64,000 nt of DNA. It comes from Pseudomonas sp. TTU2014-080ASC. Lineage in GTDB: Bacteria; Pseudomonadota; Gammaproteobacteria; Pseudomonadales; Pseudomonadaceae. Below the pieces are notes generated by a model. It was not told the DNA's origin. It saw only the letters and a list, made by a program, of their open reading frames with translations, and did no database searches. Location of the stretch: assembly GCF_001446935.1 (NCBI RefSeq), contig NZ_LKKK01000016.1, forward strand, positions 1-64,000, in the 5' to 3' direction. Below are positions 24,795 through 33,461 of this stretch, piece by piece; within the stretch, counting starts at the first letter, position 1, and each line of letters opens with the position of its first letter. The position numbers and the translations under genes were made by a program.

Positions 24795-25955
24795 ATGGAT
24801 TTCGCGTTCAACGACGAACAACTGATGATTCAAGAAAGCGCTGCCAACTTCCTGGCCAAGGCCTCGGACTCGGCAGCCGTACGGGCAGCCATGAGCAGCG
24901 AACAGGGTTATGACGCCTTGCTGTGGCAACAGATTGCTCAGGAGTTGTATTGGCCTGCTCTGATCATTCCGGAACAGTACGGTGGGCTCGGTCTGGGATT
25001 TGTCGAGCAAGCAATACTGCTTGAACAAATGGGCCGCAGGCTGCTCTGTTCACCATTCTTGGCCAGCGCCTGCCTGGCGACACCAGCCTTACTGCTGGGT
25101 AGTAACGAAGCCCTGCGCGAACAATGGCTGCCGGAACTGGCGAGCGGTAATCTCATCGCCACACTGGCGTTCGCCCATAGGCGCAACGAGTGGCGTCAAA
25201 GCACTCAACCACACGCGTCACAGACCGATGGCGGCTGGTTACTTAATGGCCAGTTTGAATCGGTCCTGGAGGGTGACAAGGCTGGGCTTTTGATTGTTTG
25301 CACCCAACAGGCCAACGGTGAACTGGCGCTGTTTGCAATCAACAGTGACCAGCACGGTGTCGAACGTGTAGCGCTGCCAACCCTGGACCAGACCCGACGC
25401 CTGGCGAAGATCACCCTGAATCAAGTCAGCGTGACCTCTGAACAGTGCCTCAACCCTGCAAGCAACGGTGCCGAGCTGCTGGATAAAGTGTTGCAAATCG
25501 GTGCCATTGCGCTCGCCTGCGAGCAAGTGGGCGGTGCCCAGCAAGCTTTGGACCTGACGCTGGCCTATGTCGCTGAACGCCGCCAGTTCAATCGCCCAAT
25601 CGCCAGCTTCCAGGCCATCAAGCACCGCTGCGCCGACCTCATGCTAGCCATCGAGAACGCCCGCTCCGCCTCTTACTACGCAGCCTGTGTTGCCCAAGAA
25701 GCGCTCAGTGCAGAAGGCGATCTGCAACTGGCCGCAGAACTGGCATTCGCCGCCCCGACGGCCAAAAGCGAAGCCAGCGAAGCCTTTATGCAGTGCACGG
25801 CGGAGTCCATCCAACTGCATGGCGGTGTTGGCTTCACCTGGGAATACGACCCACACCTTTATTTCAAACGCGCCCGAGCCAGCGAGCAGTTGCTGGGAAC
25901 CCCCGCCTGGCACCGCGAGCGTCTGGCCACCCTGATTCTGGAGTCCCGCCCATGA
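24795..25955 (+). CDS. Acyl-CoA dehydrogenase, probable non-catalytic partner subunit
   Basis: 386 residues from the ATG at 24795 (MDFAFNDEQLMIQESAANF). The C-terminal signature ERRQFNRPIASFQAIKHRCAD and HGGVGFTWEYDPHLYFKRA are present. At the catalytic-base position it has Gln-Ile-Gly (LQIGAIAL) instead of E-R-G, and the C-terminal Glu motif is also absent, as in the non-catalytic half of steroid heterotetramers. The next gene begins within its stop codon (ATGA), so the two are translationally coupled partners. Confidence 0.85.
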   Translation: MDFAFNDEQLMIQESAANFLAKASDSAAVRAAMSSEQGYDALLWQQIAQELYWPALIIPEQYGGLGLGFVEQAILLEQMGRRLLCSPFLASACLATPALLLGSNEALREQWLPELASGNLIATLAFAHRRNEWRQSTQPHASQTDGGWLLNGQFESVLEGDKAGLLIVCTQQANGELALFAINSDQHGVERVALPTLDQTRRLAKITLNQVSVTSEQCLNPASNGAELLDKVLQIGAIALACEQVGGAQQALDLTLAYVAERRQFNRPIASFQAIKHRCADLMLAIENARSASYYAACVAQEALSAEGDLQLAAELAFAAPTAKSEASEAFMQCTAESIQLHGGVGFTWEYDPHLYFKRARASEQLLGTPAWHRERLATLILESRP

Positions 25956-27145
25956 AAATAGGATTCAGCCCTGAGGATGAAGCGTTCCGCCAGGAGATCG
26001 CACAATGGCTTGCTGATCACCTGCGCGGTGAGTTCGCCCAACTACGCTTTCGCGGCGGGCCGGGTGACGAGCATATGTTTCCCGAAGAACGTAAAGCCTG
26101 GGAGCGTGAACTGGCCAAAGGCGGCTGGATTGGCATCGGCTGGCCCAAAGAATGTGGCGGGCGCGGTCTGTCGATCAGCCAACAGGTGATCTTCAATGAA
26201 GAGTACGCCCGCGCAGGCGGCCCTGGGCGCATGGGCCATATTGGCGAAGGCCTGATCGGCCCAACCCTGGTCGCGATGGGAACGAAGGAACAGCAGCAAC
26301 GTTTCCTGCCCGGCATTCTGCAAGGTGAAGAGTTCTGGTGTCAGGGTTATTCCGAACCCAGTGCTGGCTCTGACTTGGCGGGTGTCAAAACCCGTGCACA
26401 ACTGGATGAGAGTGGGGAAAACTGGCTGATCAATGGCCAGAAAGTCTGGACCTCATTGGCCCACGAGTCGCAGTGGTGCTTTGTTTTAGCACGCACCACA
26501 CCGGGCAGTGTCGGTCACCAAGGGCTTAGTTTCCTGCTGGTGCCCATGGACCAACCGGGCATTGAAGTACAACCGATCCAGCAACTCACCGGAACCAGCG
26601 AGTTCAACGAAGTCTTCTTTGCAGATGCCCGCACCCCAGCCGACCACATCATCGGCCAGCCCGGTGACGGCTGGAAAGTGGCCATGGCGTTGCTTGGGTT
26701 TGAACGTGGGGTTTCCACCTTGGGCCAGCAAATGCAGTTCAAGAACGAACTGGATGAGATCATCCGCATCGCCAAAGACAACGGCAGTGCGCAGGATCCA
26801 CTGATTCGTCAGCGTCTGGCGCAAGCCTGGGCTGGGCTCAAAGTGCTGCGCTATAACTCCCTGCGTATGCTTTCTGGCAGTCAGGACGGCAGTCTGCGTC
26901 GGGAAGCTATGATCTACAAATTGGCTTGGTCGAATTGGCACCGGGATCTGGGCAAGCTGGCCATGGATATCCTTGGCCCAGAGGCGGAAGTGCTTGAGGG
27001 CGGGCCTTACGAGCTGTCACGCTTACAGTCGCTGTTCCTGTTTACCCGCTCAGACACCATCTACGGCGGCAGTAACGAAATCCAGCGCAACATCATCGCT
27101 GAGCGAGCACTGGGTATGCCGCGCGAACCTAAGCTGCAACTGTAA
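25952..27145 (+). CDS. Acyl-CoA dehydrogenase, probable catalytic subunit
   Basis: 397 residues from the ATG at 25952, which overlaps the previous stop. CQGYSEPSAGSDLAG and NGQKVWTS mark the FAD/substrate site. Glu at about 251 in LLGFERGVS is the probable base. The C-terminus has YGGSNEIQRNIIAERALGMPR, without Glu before GS. It pairs with the gene at 24795 (FadE31/32-like role inferred). A strong bidirectional terminator follows. Confidence 0.88.
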   Translation: MKIGFSPEDEAFRQEIAQWLADHLRGEFAQLRFRGGPGDEHMFPEERKAWERELAKGGWIGIGWPKECGGRGLSISQQVIFNEEYARAGGPGRMGHIGEGLIGPTLVAMGTKEQQQRFLPGILQGEEFWCQGYSEPSAGSDLAGVKTRAQLDESGENWLINGQKVWTSLAHESQWCFVLARTTPGSVGHQGLSFLLVPMDQPGIEVQPIQQLTGTSEFNEVFFADARTPADHIIGQPGDGWKVAMALLGFERGVSTLGQQMQFKNELDEIIRIAKDNGSAQDPLIRQRLAQAWAGLKVLRYNSLRMLSGSQDGSLRREAMIYKLAWSNWHRDLGKLAMDILGPEAEVLEGGPYELSRLQSLFLFTRSDTIYGGSNEIQRNIIAERALGMPREPKLQL

Positions 27146-27163
27146 GCCCATACAACGGGCAAG

Positions 27164-27198
27164 AAAAAACCGCTGCCGTTATCCGGCAGCGGTTTTTT
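27164..27198. terminator. Bidirectional intrinsic terminator between the island and hisC
   Basis: A stem of about 13 bp (AAAAAACCGCTGCCG / CGGCAGCGGTTTTTT) with a 5-base loop, with A and T runs on both sides. It serves the plus-strand dehydrogenase pair and the minus-strand hisC, and marks the right end of the steroid island. Confidence 0.92.
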
Positions 27199-27207
27199 TA
27201 TACCGCA

Positions 27208-28260
27208 TCAAAGGCCTTTCAACGCATCCAGCAATGCCTGATTCTGCTCCGGCGTGCCGATGGTGATCCGCAGGAATTGAGCAATACGAGCCTGCTTGAA
27301 ATGGCGCACAATCACACCCTGCTCACGTAAACCCGCCTGAAGCCCTGCCGCATCCTTTTGTGGATGACGAGCGAACACAAAGTTCGCGGCTGATGGCAGC
27401 ACTTCAAAACCCAGCTCTTCCAGCCCTGTTACCACAACAGCTCGGCTTTCGATCACCTTTTTGCAGGTTTCATCGAAATACGCCCGATCTTCGAAAGCAG
27501 CCGCGGCTCCTGCAATGGCCATACGATCCAGCGGATAGGAGTTGAAGCTGTTCTTAACCCGCTCCAGCGCCTCGATCAAATCCGGGTGCCCCACGGCCAG
27601 CCCGACACGCAGACCTGCCAGCGAACGGGACTTGGACAATGTCTGGCACACCAGCAGGTTCGGGTACTTATCCACCAATCCAATGGCAGTCTCACCACCG
27701 AAATCAATGTACGCCTCATCTACCAGTACCACCGTGTCCGGGTTGCCCTTGAGCAGTTGCTCAATCGCATCCAGAGCCAGAGCACGGCCAGTTGGCGCAT
27801 TCGGGTTAGGGAAGATAATGCCGCCATTGGGGCGCTGGTAATCAGCCACGTTGATCTGGAACTGCTCGTCCAAGGCAATGGCTTCGAAGTCGATGCCATA
27901 CAGGCCGCAATACACCGGATAAAAGCTGTAGGTCACATCCGGGAACAGCAGCGGCTTGCCGTGCTGAAACAGCGCATGAAACGCATGGGCCAGCACCTCA
28001 TCGGAACCATTGCCGACAAACACCTGGCCGGTTTTCACGCCGTAATAATCTGCCACGGCCTGTTTCAGCCGGTCGCTGTTCGGGTCCGGGTACAGACGCA
28101 GATTTTCGTTCAACTCAGCCTGCATGGCAGCAATCGCCTTTGGCGACGGCCCATACGGGTTTTCATTGGTGTTGAGTTTGACCAACTTGGTCATTTTCGG
28201 TTGTTCACCCGGCACATACGGCACCAGGTCCTTAACGAAGGGGCTCCAGAATTTGCTCAT
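27208..28260 (-). CDS. hisC: Histidinol-phosphate aminotransferase
   Basis: 350 residues. The PLP-binding lysine is in TLSKSRSLAGLRVG, and LNTNENPYGPSP is the substrate-loop start of HisC. It converts imidazole acetol phosphate to histidinol phosphate with glutamate. ATG at 28260 chosen; the longer open frame is not family-like. The Pseudomonas order murA-hisG-hisD-hisC is intact, but algW, remembered next to hisC in P. aeruginosa, is replaced by the steroid island. Confidence 0.95.
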   Translation of the reverse strand: MSKFWSPFVKDLVPYVPGEQPKMTKLVKLNTNENPYGPSPKAIAAMQAELNENLRLYPDPNSDRLKQAVADYYGVKTGQVFVGNGSDEVLAHAFHALFQHGKPLLFPDVTYSFYPVYCGLYGIDFEAIALDEQFQINVADYQRPNGGIIFPNPNAPTGRALALDAIEQLLKGNPDTVVLVDEAYIDFGGETAIGLVDKYPNLLVCQTLSKSRSLAGLRVGLAVGHPDLIEALERVKNSFNSYPLDRMAIAGAAAAFEDRAYFDETCKKVIESRAVVVTGLEELGFEVLPSAANFVFARHPQKDAAGLQAGLREQGVIVRHFKQARIAQFLRITIGTPEQNQALLDALKGL

Positions 28261-28323
28261 CTGCCCTTCACTCCTCAGAAACTTGGGGATTAGCGGGCGA
28301 CGTAAACGCCGCCCAACTGACAA

Positions 28324-29634
28324 TTAGCCTTTAATGCGGTACTCAGCGCTGCGGGCGTGGGCAGTCAGCGACTCACCACGGGCCAGCACGCTCGCCACTT
28401 TACCCAGCTCAGATGCACCGTCTGCCGAGCACTGAATGATCGACGAACGCTTCTGGAAGTCATACACCCCCAGCGGCGAGGAATAACGGGCAGTACCGGA
28501 AGTCGGCAACACGTGGTTCGGCCCGGCACAGTAATCGCCCAACGCTTCGGCGGTGTAACGACCCATAAAGATGGCGCCCGCGTGACGGATCAGCGGCAGC
28601 AGCTCCTGCGGGTTCTCCACCGACAACTCCAAGTGCTCCGGTGCAATACGGTTGGCCACTTCCACAGCCTGAGCCATGTCGGCAACTTGGATCAGCGCGC
28701 CACGACCTTCCATAGAGGTACGGGCAATTGCCTCACGCTCCAGAGTCGGCAGCAGCTTGGTGATGCTGGCGGCAACGCGGTCAAGGAACTCGGCATCCGG
28801 GCTGACCAGAATCGCCTGGGCGTCTTCGTCGTGCTCTGCCTGGGAGAACAGGTCCATAGCAATCCAGTCCGGATCGGTCTTGCCATCGCAGACCACAAGA
28901 ATCTCGGACGGGCCGGCAATCATGTCGATCCCGACCTTACCGAAAACGTGACGCTTGGCCGTCGCCACATAGATGTTGCCTGGGCCGACAATTTTGTCCA
29001 CAGGCGGGACGCTCTCAGTGCCATAAGCCAACGCAGCAACCGCTTGGGCACCACCCACGGTGAACACACGGTCAACACCGGCGATGCAGGCAGCAGCCAG
29101 CACGATCTCGTTGATCTCACCGCGAGGGGTTGGCACCACCATCACCACTTCCTGAACGCCAGCAACCTTGGCTGGAATGGCATTCATCAGCACAGAGGAC
29201 GGGTAAGTTGCCTTGCCACCCGGCACGTACAGACCGGCACGATCAAGCGGCGTCACTTTCTGCCCCAGCACAGTGCCGTCGGCTTCGGTGTAAGTCCAAG
29301 AGTCCTGTTTCTGGTGTTCGTGGTATTCACGCACGCGTTTGGCCGCAATTTCCAGGGCTTCACGCTGCTCCGGGCTGATGCGGGTCAGCGCCAGCTCCAG
29401 ACGCTCACGGGGCAGGATCAAATCGGCCATAGAGCTGGCGTTTAAACCATCAAATTTGTTGGTGAACTCGACAAGTGCAGCATCGCCACGCTGGCGGACA
29501 GCCTGGATAATTTCCAGAACGCGATGGTTGACCGCATCGTCCGACACACTTTCCCAGCTCAGCAGATGATCCAGATGCTGGGCAAAGTCCTGGTCTGCGG
29601 CATTGAGTCGACGGATTGCAAGTGAAGCGGTCAT
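28324..29634 (-). CDS. hisD: Histidinol dehydrogenase
   Basis: 436 residues. The zinc-site segment QAEHDEDAQAILVSPD and the signature region DMIAGPSEILVVCD are present. It performs the last two oxidations of histidine synthesis. The ATG at 29634 is preferred because GAGG lies six bases upstream; another in-frame ATG lies four codons earlier. Confidence 0.95.
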   Translation of the reverse strand: MTASLAIRRLNAADQDFAQHLDHLLSWESVSDDAVNHRVLEIIQAVRQRGDAALVEFTNKFDGLNASSMADLILPRERLELALTRISPEQREALEIAAKRVREYHEHQKQDSWTYTEADGTVLGQKVTPLDRAGLYVPGGKATYPSSVLMNAIPAKVAGVQEVVMVVPTPRGEINEIVLAAACIAGVDRVFTVGGAQAVAALAYGTESVPPVDKIVGPGNIYVATAKRHVFGKVGIDMIAGPSEILVVCDGKTDPDWIAMDLFSQAEHDEDAQAILVSPDAEFLDRVAASITKLLPTLEREAIARTSMEGRGALIQVADMAQAVEVANRIAPEHLELSVENPQELLPLIRHAGAIFMGRYTAEALGDYCAGPNHVLPTSGTARYSSPLGVYDFQKRSSIIQCSADGASELGKVASVLARGESLTAHARSAEYRIKG

Positions 29635-29730
29635 AGCGGGCCTCATTGTTGGCTAATACTCGGACGTCGATAGGCTATCAAGCCCACCGCATGGACGCCC
29701 GAGATATTTGGCTATGACACGGATAGGCAA

Positions 29731-29749
29731 ACGCGGCGTTTTGCCGCGT
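29731..29749 (-). repeat. Hairpin between hisG and hisD
   Basis: A 7-bp stem ACGCGGC / GCCGCGT with a 5-base loop, followed by only two T. Weak attenuator-like structure in a 122-base gap. Confidence 0.4.
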
Positions 29750-29756
29750 AATGGGA

Positions 29757-30392
29757 TCAGATAGGGTGTCGTGCCTCGACCGCTTCACGCAGCGTGTCGA
29801 TGAGTGCCTGAATGCGGGCGTGCTGAATCTTCATCGACGCTTTGTTCACGATCAGACGAGAGCTGATGGTAGCAATCAGCTCCTGAGCCTCCAGGCCGTT
29901 GGCACGCAGCGTGTTGCCGGTGTCGACAACGTCAATGATCTTGTCAGCAAGCCCTACCAGTGGCGCCAGCTCCATCGAACCATACAGTTTGATGATATCG
30001 ACCTGACGGCCCTGTTCGGCATAGTAACGCTTGGCCACGTTGACGAACTTAGTGGCTACGCGCAAACGCCCCTTGGGCTCCGGCGCACCGACAGCACCCG
30101 CCGTCATTAGCTTACAGCGGGCAATACGAAGGTCCAGTGGCTCGTACAAGCCCTGACCACCGTACTCCATCAGCACATCCTTGCCCGCCACGCCGAGATC
30201 GGCAGCCCCGTGTTCAACGTAAGTCGGCACATCCGTGGCACGCACAATCAGCAAACGAACATCGTCCAGTGTTGTGGGGATGATCAGTTTGCGGCTTTTT
30301 TCCGGATTCTCGGTCGGCTCAATCCCTGCAGCTGCGAGCAGCGGCAGGGTGTCATCAAGAATACGGCCTTTGGAAAGGGCAATAGTCAGCAT
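29757..30392 (-). CDS. hisG: ATP phosphoribosyltransferase, short form
   Basis: 211 residues, the short HisG type that lacks the C-terminal regulatory domain and needs the partner HisZ (not in the window). The PRPP-binding signature VDTGNTLRANGLEA is visible. It catalyses the first committed step of histidine synthesis. ATG at 30392 (MLTIALSKGRILDD), 4 bases after murA. Confidence 0.95.
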   Translation of the reverse strand: MLTIALSKGRILDDTLPLLAAAGIEPTENPEKSRKLIIPTTLDDVRLLIVRATDVPTYVEHGAADLGVAGKDVLMEYGGQGLYEPLDLRIARCKLMTAGAVGAPEPKGRLRVATKFVNVAKRYYAEQGRQVDIIKLYGSMELAPLVGLADKIIDVVDTGNTLRANGLEAQELIATISSRLIVNKASMKIQHARIQALIDTLREAVEARHPI

Positions 30393-30396
30393 GGTC

Positions 30397-31662
30397 TTAA
30401 CCCGGTACCCGACGAATCTTGGCGCCCAGCAACTGCAGCTTCTCTTCGATGCACTCGTAACCACGGTCAATGTGGTAGATGCGATCGATGAGCGTGTCGC
30501 CCTCAGCAACCAAAGCAGAAATCACCAAGCTGGCAGATGCACGCAGGTCAGTCGCCATCACAGGCGCGCCTTTGAGCTTCGGCACACCGGTGACAATCGC
30601 GGTATTACCTTCAACCTGGATTTGAGCCCCCATACGTAGCATTTCGTGAACGTGCATAAAGCGGTTTTCGAATACGGTCTCGATGACCGTACCGGTACCT
30701 TCAGCGACTGCGTTCAGGGCAATGAACTGAGCCTGCATATCGGTTGGGAATGCTGGGTACGGCGCAGTGCGCAGGTTCACAGCCTTCGGGCGTTTGCCCT
30801 TCATGTCCAGCTCAATCCAGTCTTCACCGCAGGTAATTTCAGCACCCGCTTCCTGCAGTTTGGACAATACGGCCTCAAGAGAGGTCGGATCGGTGTCTTT
30901 AACCTTCACACGGCCGCCAGTGACCGCAGCAGCCACCAAGTAGGTGCCTGTTTCGATACGGTCAGGCATCACGCTGTAGGTCGCACCGGTCAGACGCTCA
31001 ACACCCTCGATGGTGATAGTGTCGGTACCGGCACCGGAGATTTTCGCGCCCATTGCGATCAGGCAGTTAGCCAGATCAACCACCTCAGGCTCGCGGGCAG
31101 CGTTTTCCAGTACAGTCCGACCTTTAGCCAGAGTGGCCGCCATCATGATGTTTTCGGTACCCGTCACACTGACGGTATCGAAGAAGAAATGTGCACCGCG
31201 CAGGCCGCCTTCAGGGGCCTTGGCCTTGATATAACCGCCTTCAACATCGATCACAGCCCCCATGGCTTCGAGGCCACGGATGTGCAAATCAACTGGACGA
31301 GAACCAATGGCACAGCCACCTGGCAGGGCGACTTCGGCCTGACCAAAACGGGCAACCATCGGGCCAAGAACCAGAATAGAGGCGCGCATGGTCTTAACCA
31401 GCTCATAAGGCGCCACCAAGGTTTTGATCGCACGGGCGTCGACTTCAACGCTGAGTTTTTCGTCAATAACCGGCTCAACACCCATACGACCGAACAATTC
31501 GATCATAGTGGTGATGTCATGCAGGTGCGGCAGGTTGCAAATAGTCACCGGCTCGTCGCCGAGCAGCGTTGCAGCCAGAATCGGCAAGGCAGAGTTCTTG
31601 GCGCCGGAAATACGGATTTCGCCGTCAAGACGAACACCGCCGGTAATAATCAGTTTATCCAT
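30397..31662 (-). CDS. murA: UDP-N-acetylglucosamine 1-carboxyvinyltransferase
   Basis: 421 residues, the usual length. Catalytic Cys117 is in LPGGCAIGSRP, so a fosfomycin-sensitive type is expected. It adds enolpyruvate to UDP-GlcNAc, the first committed step of peptidoglycan synthesis. It lies between ibaG and hisG in one unit. Confidence 0.97.
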   Translation of the reverse strand: MDKLIITGGVRLDGEIRISGAKNSALPILAATLLGDEPVTICNLPHLHDITTMIELFGRMGVEPVIDEKLSVEVDARAIKTLVAPYELVKTMRASILVLGPMVARFGQAEVALPGGCAIGSRPVDLHIRGLEAMGAVIDVEGGYIKAKAPEGGLRGAHFFFDTVSVTGTENIMMAATLAKGRTVLENAAREPEVVDLANCLIAMGAKISGAGTDTITIEGVERLTGATYSVMPDRIETGTYLVAAAVTGGRVKVKDTDPTSLEAVLSKLQEAGAEITCGEDWIELDMKGKRPKAVNLRTAPYPAFPTDMQAQFIALNAVAEGTGTVIETVFENRFMHVHEMLRMGAQIQVEGNTAIVTGVPKLKGAPVMATDLRASASLVISALVAEGDTLIDRIYHIDRGYECIEEKLQLLGAKIRRVPG

Positions 31663-31674
31663 GAGTCTCTCGAT

Positions 31675-31914
31675 TTAGGAGCGCGCGGCCCAATCGGCAC
31701 GGCTGAAGAATTTCATGCTCACTGCGTGAATGCTGCCATCAGCGATCCAGGCATTCAGATGGGCATAAACCTGCTGCTGACGTTTTACCGGGCTCAGGGC
31801 AGCCAAGTCATCGCTGATCAGGTTCAACTGGAAGTTGCAGCCTTCTCCTTCGACTTCAACCTGAGTATTCGGCAGTTTAGCCTCAAGGAGACTCTTTACT
31901 TCTAGGGCCTGCAT
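31675..31914 (-). CDS. ibaG: BolA-family protein IbaG
   Basis: 79 residues. The BolA core (VKSLLEAKLPNTQVEVEGEGCNF ... AVSMKFFSRADW) is present. IbaG-type proteins work with monothiol glutaredoxins in Fe-S handling and acid stress. ATG at 31914 with GAGG six bases upstream; a TTG two codons earlier is possible. It precedes murA by 12 bases. Confidence 0.88.
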   Translation of the reverse strand: MQALEVKSLLEAKLPNTQVEVEGEGCNFQLNLISDDLAALSPVKRQQQVYAHLNAWIADGSIHAVSMKFFSRADWAARS

Positions 31915-32039
31915 GCTCAACCTCGATCAGAACAGATTTAAACGACAACAGAGCCGAGGCTCGCAAAGCGCGACATCATACAAAAAAGCCCCTTGCCTGC
32001 GAACCCCGCATCTTGCACCAACTGGCAGTTATGCCTGCC

Positions 32040-32348
32040 TCAGGCCTGCAGGGGCAGTACGTCAGACAAACCACTGACACCTGCAATTTCCTGCATGTCC
32101 TTAGGCATTCCGCGTACCACCAACTGTTTGCCTGCGGTTTTTGCGTCCCGGGTAAAAGCCAGTAATAACGACAAACCGACACTGCTGGACTTGGTGACCG
32201 CAGAGCAGTCCACCACAAATGCAGCTGCCGAGCTGGACTTAATCAGGCCTGCACCCTGCTTACGCAGAGCCGGACCAGTGAGATAATCCAGTACACCGCT
32301 AAGCTCGATTACGCCTGAAGTCGTCTCGCGGATAGCAGCCTGGCTCAC
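32040..32348 (-). CDS. mlaB: MlaB, STAS-domain subunit of the Mla complex
   Basis: 102 residues. The STAS fold is seen in FVVDCSAVTKSSSVGLSLLLAF, with its conserved Ser/Thr region. In the MlaFEDB complex it stabilises the ATPase MlaF. The start is GTG at 32348 within the mlaC stop (GTGA), indicating coupling. Confidence 0.88.
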   Translation of the reverse strand: MSQAAIRETTSGVIELSGVLDYLTGPALRKQGAGLIKSSSAAAFVVDCSAVTKSSSVGLSLLLAFTRDAKTAGKQLVVRGMPKDMQEIAGVSGLSDVLPLQA

Positions 32349-32983
32349 GACTGGCCCGCCCCTTGGCGCGCCTTGGCCACGGTATCCACCCAGTTTTCAA
32401 TGACCACATCCAGCTTATTACCGTTGGATTGCATGGCCTGAGCGAACTGATCACGGAACAGTTTGCCAATGTTGATTCCATTGATAATCACGTTACGCAT
32501 CTTCCAGGTGCCGTTCTGGCTGACCATGGTGTAAGACAGCGGATAGACCACGCCATTGCTGTCTTTGATCTCCATGTTCACCGCAGTGCGCTGCGGATCC
32601 TGCTGGCCTGCGGCAGGCAAAACGCGGATATCCTGATTGTCATACTCAAGCAAGGCGTTGCCATAGAACTGCATCAGGCTGCGCTTAAAATTGTCCTGAA
32701 AACGTTGCATCTGCTCAGGAGAAGCCTGACGCGAATAGCGCACAGTCATGACCCCACGGGAGATACCATCAACGTCTACTACCGGACCGAGAATGCGATC
32801 CAGCGCAGCGTAAAACGCCGCAGGGTCGGTGCGATACAACTCTTTATTGGCCTTCAGATCAGCCAGGAGTGTGTCAGTAGTTTGCTGAACAACCTCAGTG
32901 GCAGTCGGAGCCGCCAGCACAGAGACGGAAAACACAGCCAGGCACACAAGCAGACTGTTACGCAGCATCTTGATCATTTTCAT
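32345..32983 (-). CDS. mlaC: MlaC, periplasmic phospholipid carrier
   Basis: 212 residues from the ATG at 32983 with a signal peptide (MIKMLRNSLLVCLAVFSVSVLA-AP). The MlaC/Tol-Ttg2D region (RYSRQASPEQMQRFQDNF, LSYTMVSQNGTWKMRNVIING) is present. It carries phospholipids between the outer-membrane MlaA and the inner-membrane complex. Confidence 0.93.
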   Translation of the reverse strand: MKMIKMLRNSLLVCLAVFSVSVLAAPTATEVVQQTTDTLLADLKANKELYRTDPAAFYAALDRILGPVVDVDGISRGVMTVRYSRQASPEQMQRFQDNFKRSLMQFYGNALLEYDNQDIRVLPAAGQQDPQRTAVNMEIKDSNGVVYPLSYTMVSQNGTWKMRNVIINGINIGKLFRDQFAQAMQSNGNKLDVVIENWVDTVAKARQGAGQS

Positions 32984-32987
32984 ACCC

Positions 32988-33461
32988 TTATTTGCCACTC
33001 TGGTCCTTGTTGACCGAGTTAAGCAGGAACTTACCAATCAAATCTTCCAGCACTAGTGACGACTGGGTGTCCGAAATATGACCACCCTCAGTCAGCACCT
33101 CTTCATCCCCACCGACACTGATACCAATGTACTTTTCGCCCAATAGGCCAGCAGTAAGAATCGAGGCTGTTGAGTCCACCGGCAGGTTATCGACAGCCTG
33201 ATCCAGCTGCATCGTCACTCGCCCAGTGTAGCTGTCACGATCCAGGTCGATTGCAGTCACTTTACCAATGGTCACCCCCGCCATCGTCACCTTGGAGCGG
33301 ACAGTCAGGCCTGCGATGTTGTCGAAGTACGCATACACCTTATAGGTATTGTCTGCACTGCCGACTGTCAGGCCACTGACCCTCAGGGCAAGCAGCAACA
33401 AAGCCAGCAAGCCAGCCAGCAAGAACAAGCCGACACCTACTTCCAGCGCGCGGTTTTGCAT
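32988..33461 (-). CDS. mlaD: MlaD, MCE-domain subunit
   Basis: 157 residues: an N-terminal transmembrane helix (about 7-27), then an MCE domain (VYAYFDNIAGLTVRSKVTMAGVTIG). MlaD forms a hexameric periplasmic ring that channels lipid. It overlaps mlaE by one base. Confidence 0.95.
   Translation of the reverse strand: MQNRALEVGVGLFLLAGLLALLLLALRVSGLTVGSADNTYKVYAYFDNIAGLTVRSKVTMAGVTIGKVTAIDLDRDSYTGRVTMQLDQAVDNLPVDSTASILTAGLLGEKYIGISVGGDEEVLTEGGHISDTQSSLVLEDLIGKFLLNSVNKDQSGK

Noticed and set aside
30260..30267. CATCGTCC in hisG and again at 52244-52251 before rng as further island elements
   Set aside because: The left half of the element does not match, and an 8-mer is expected about twice by chance in this length on two strands.
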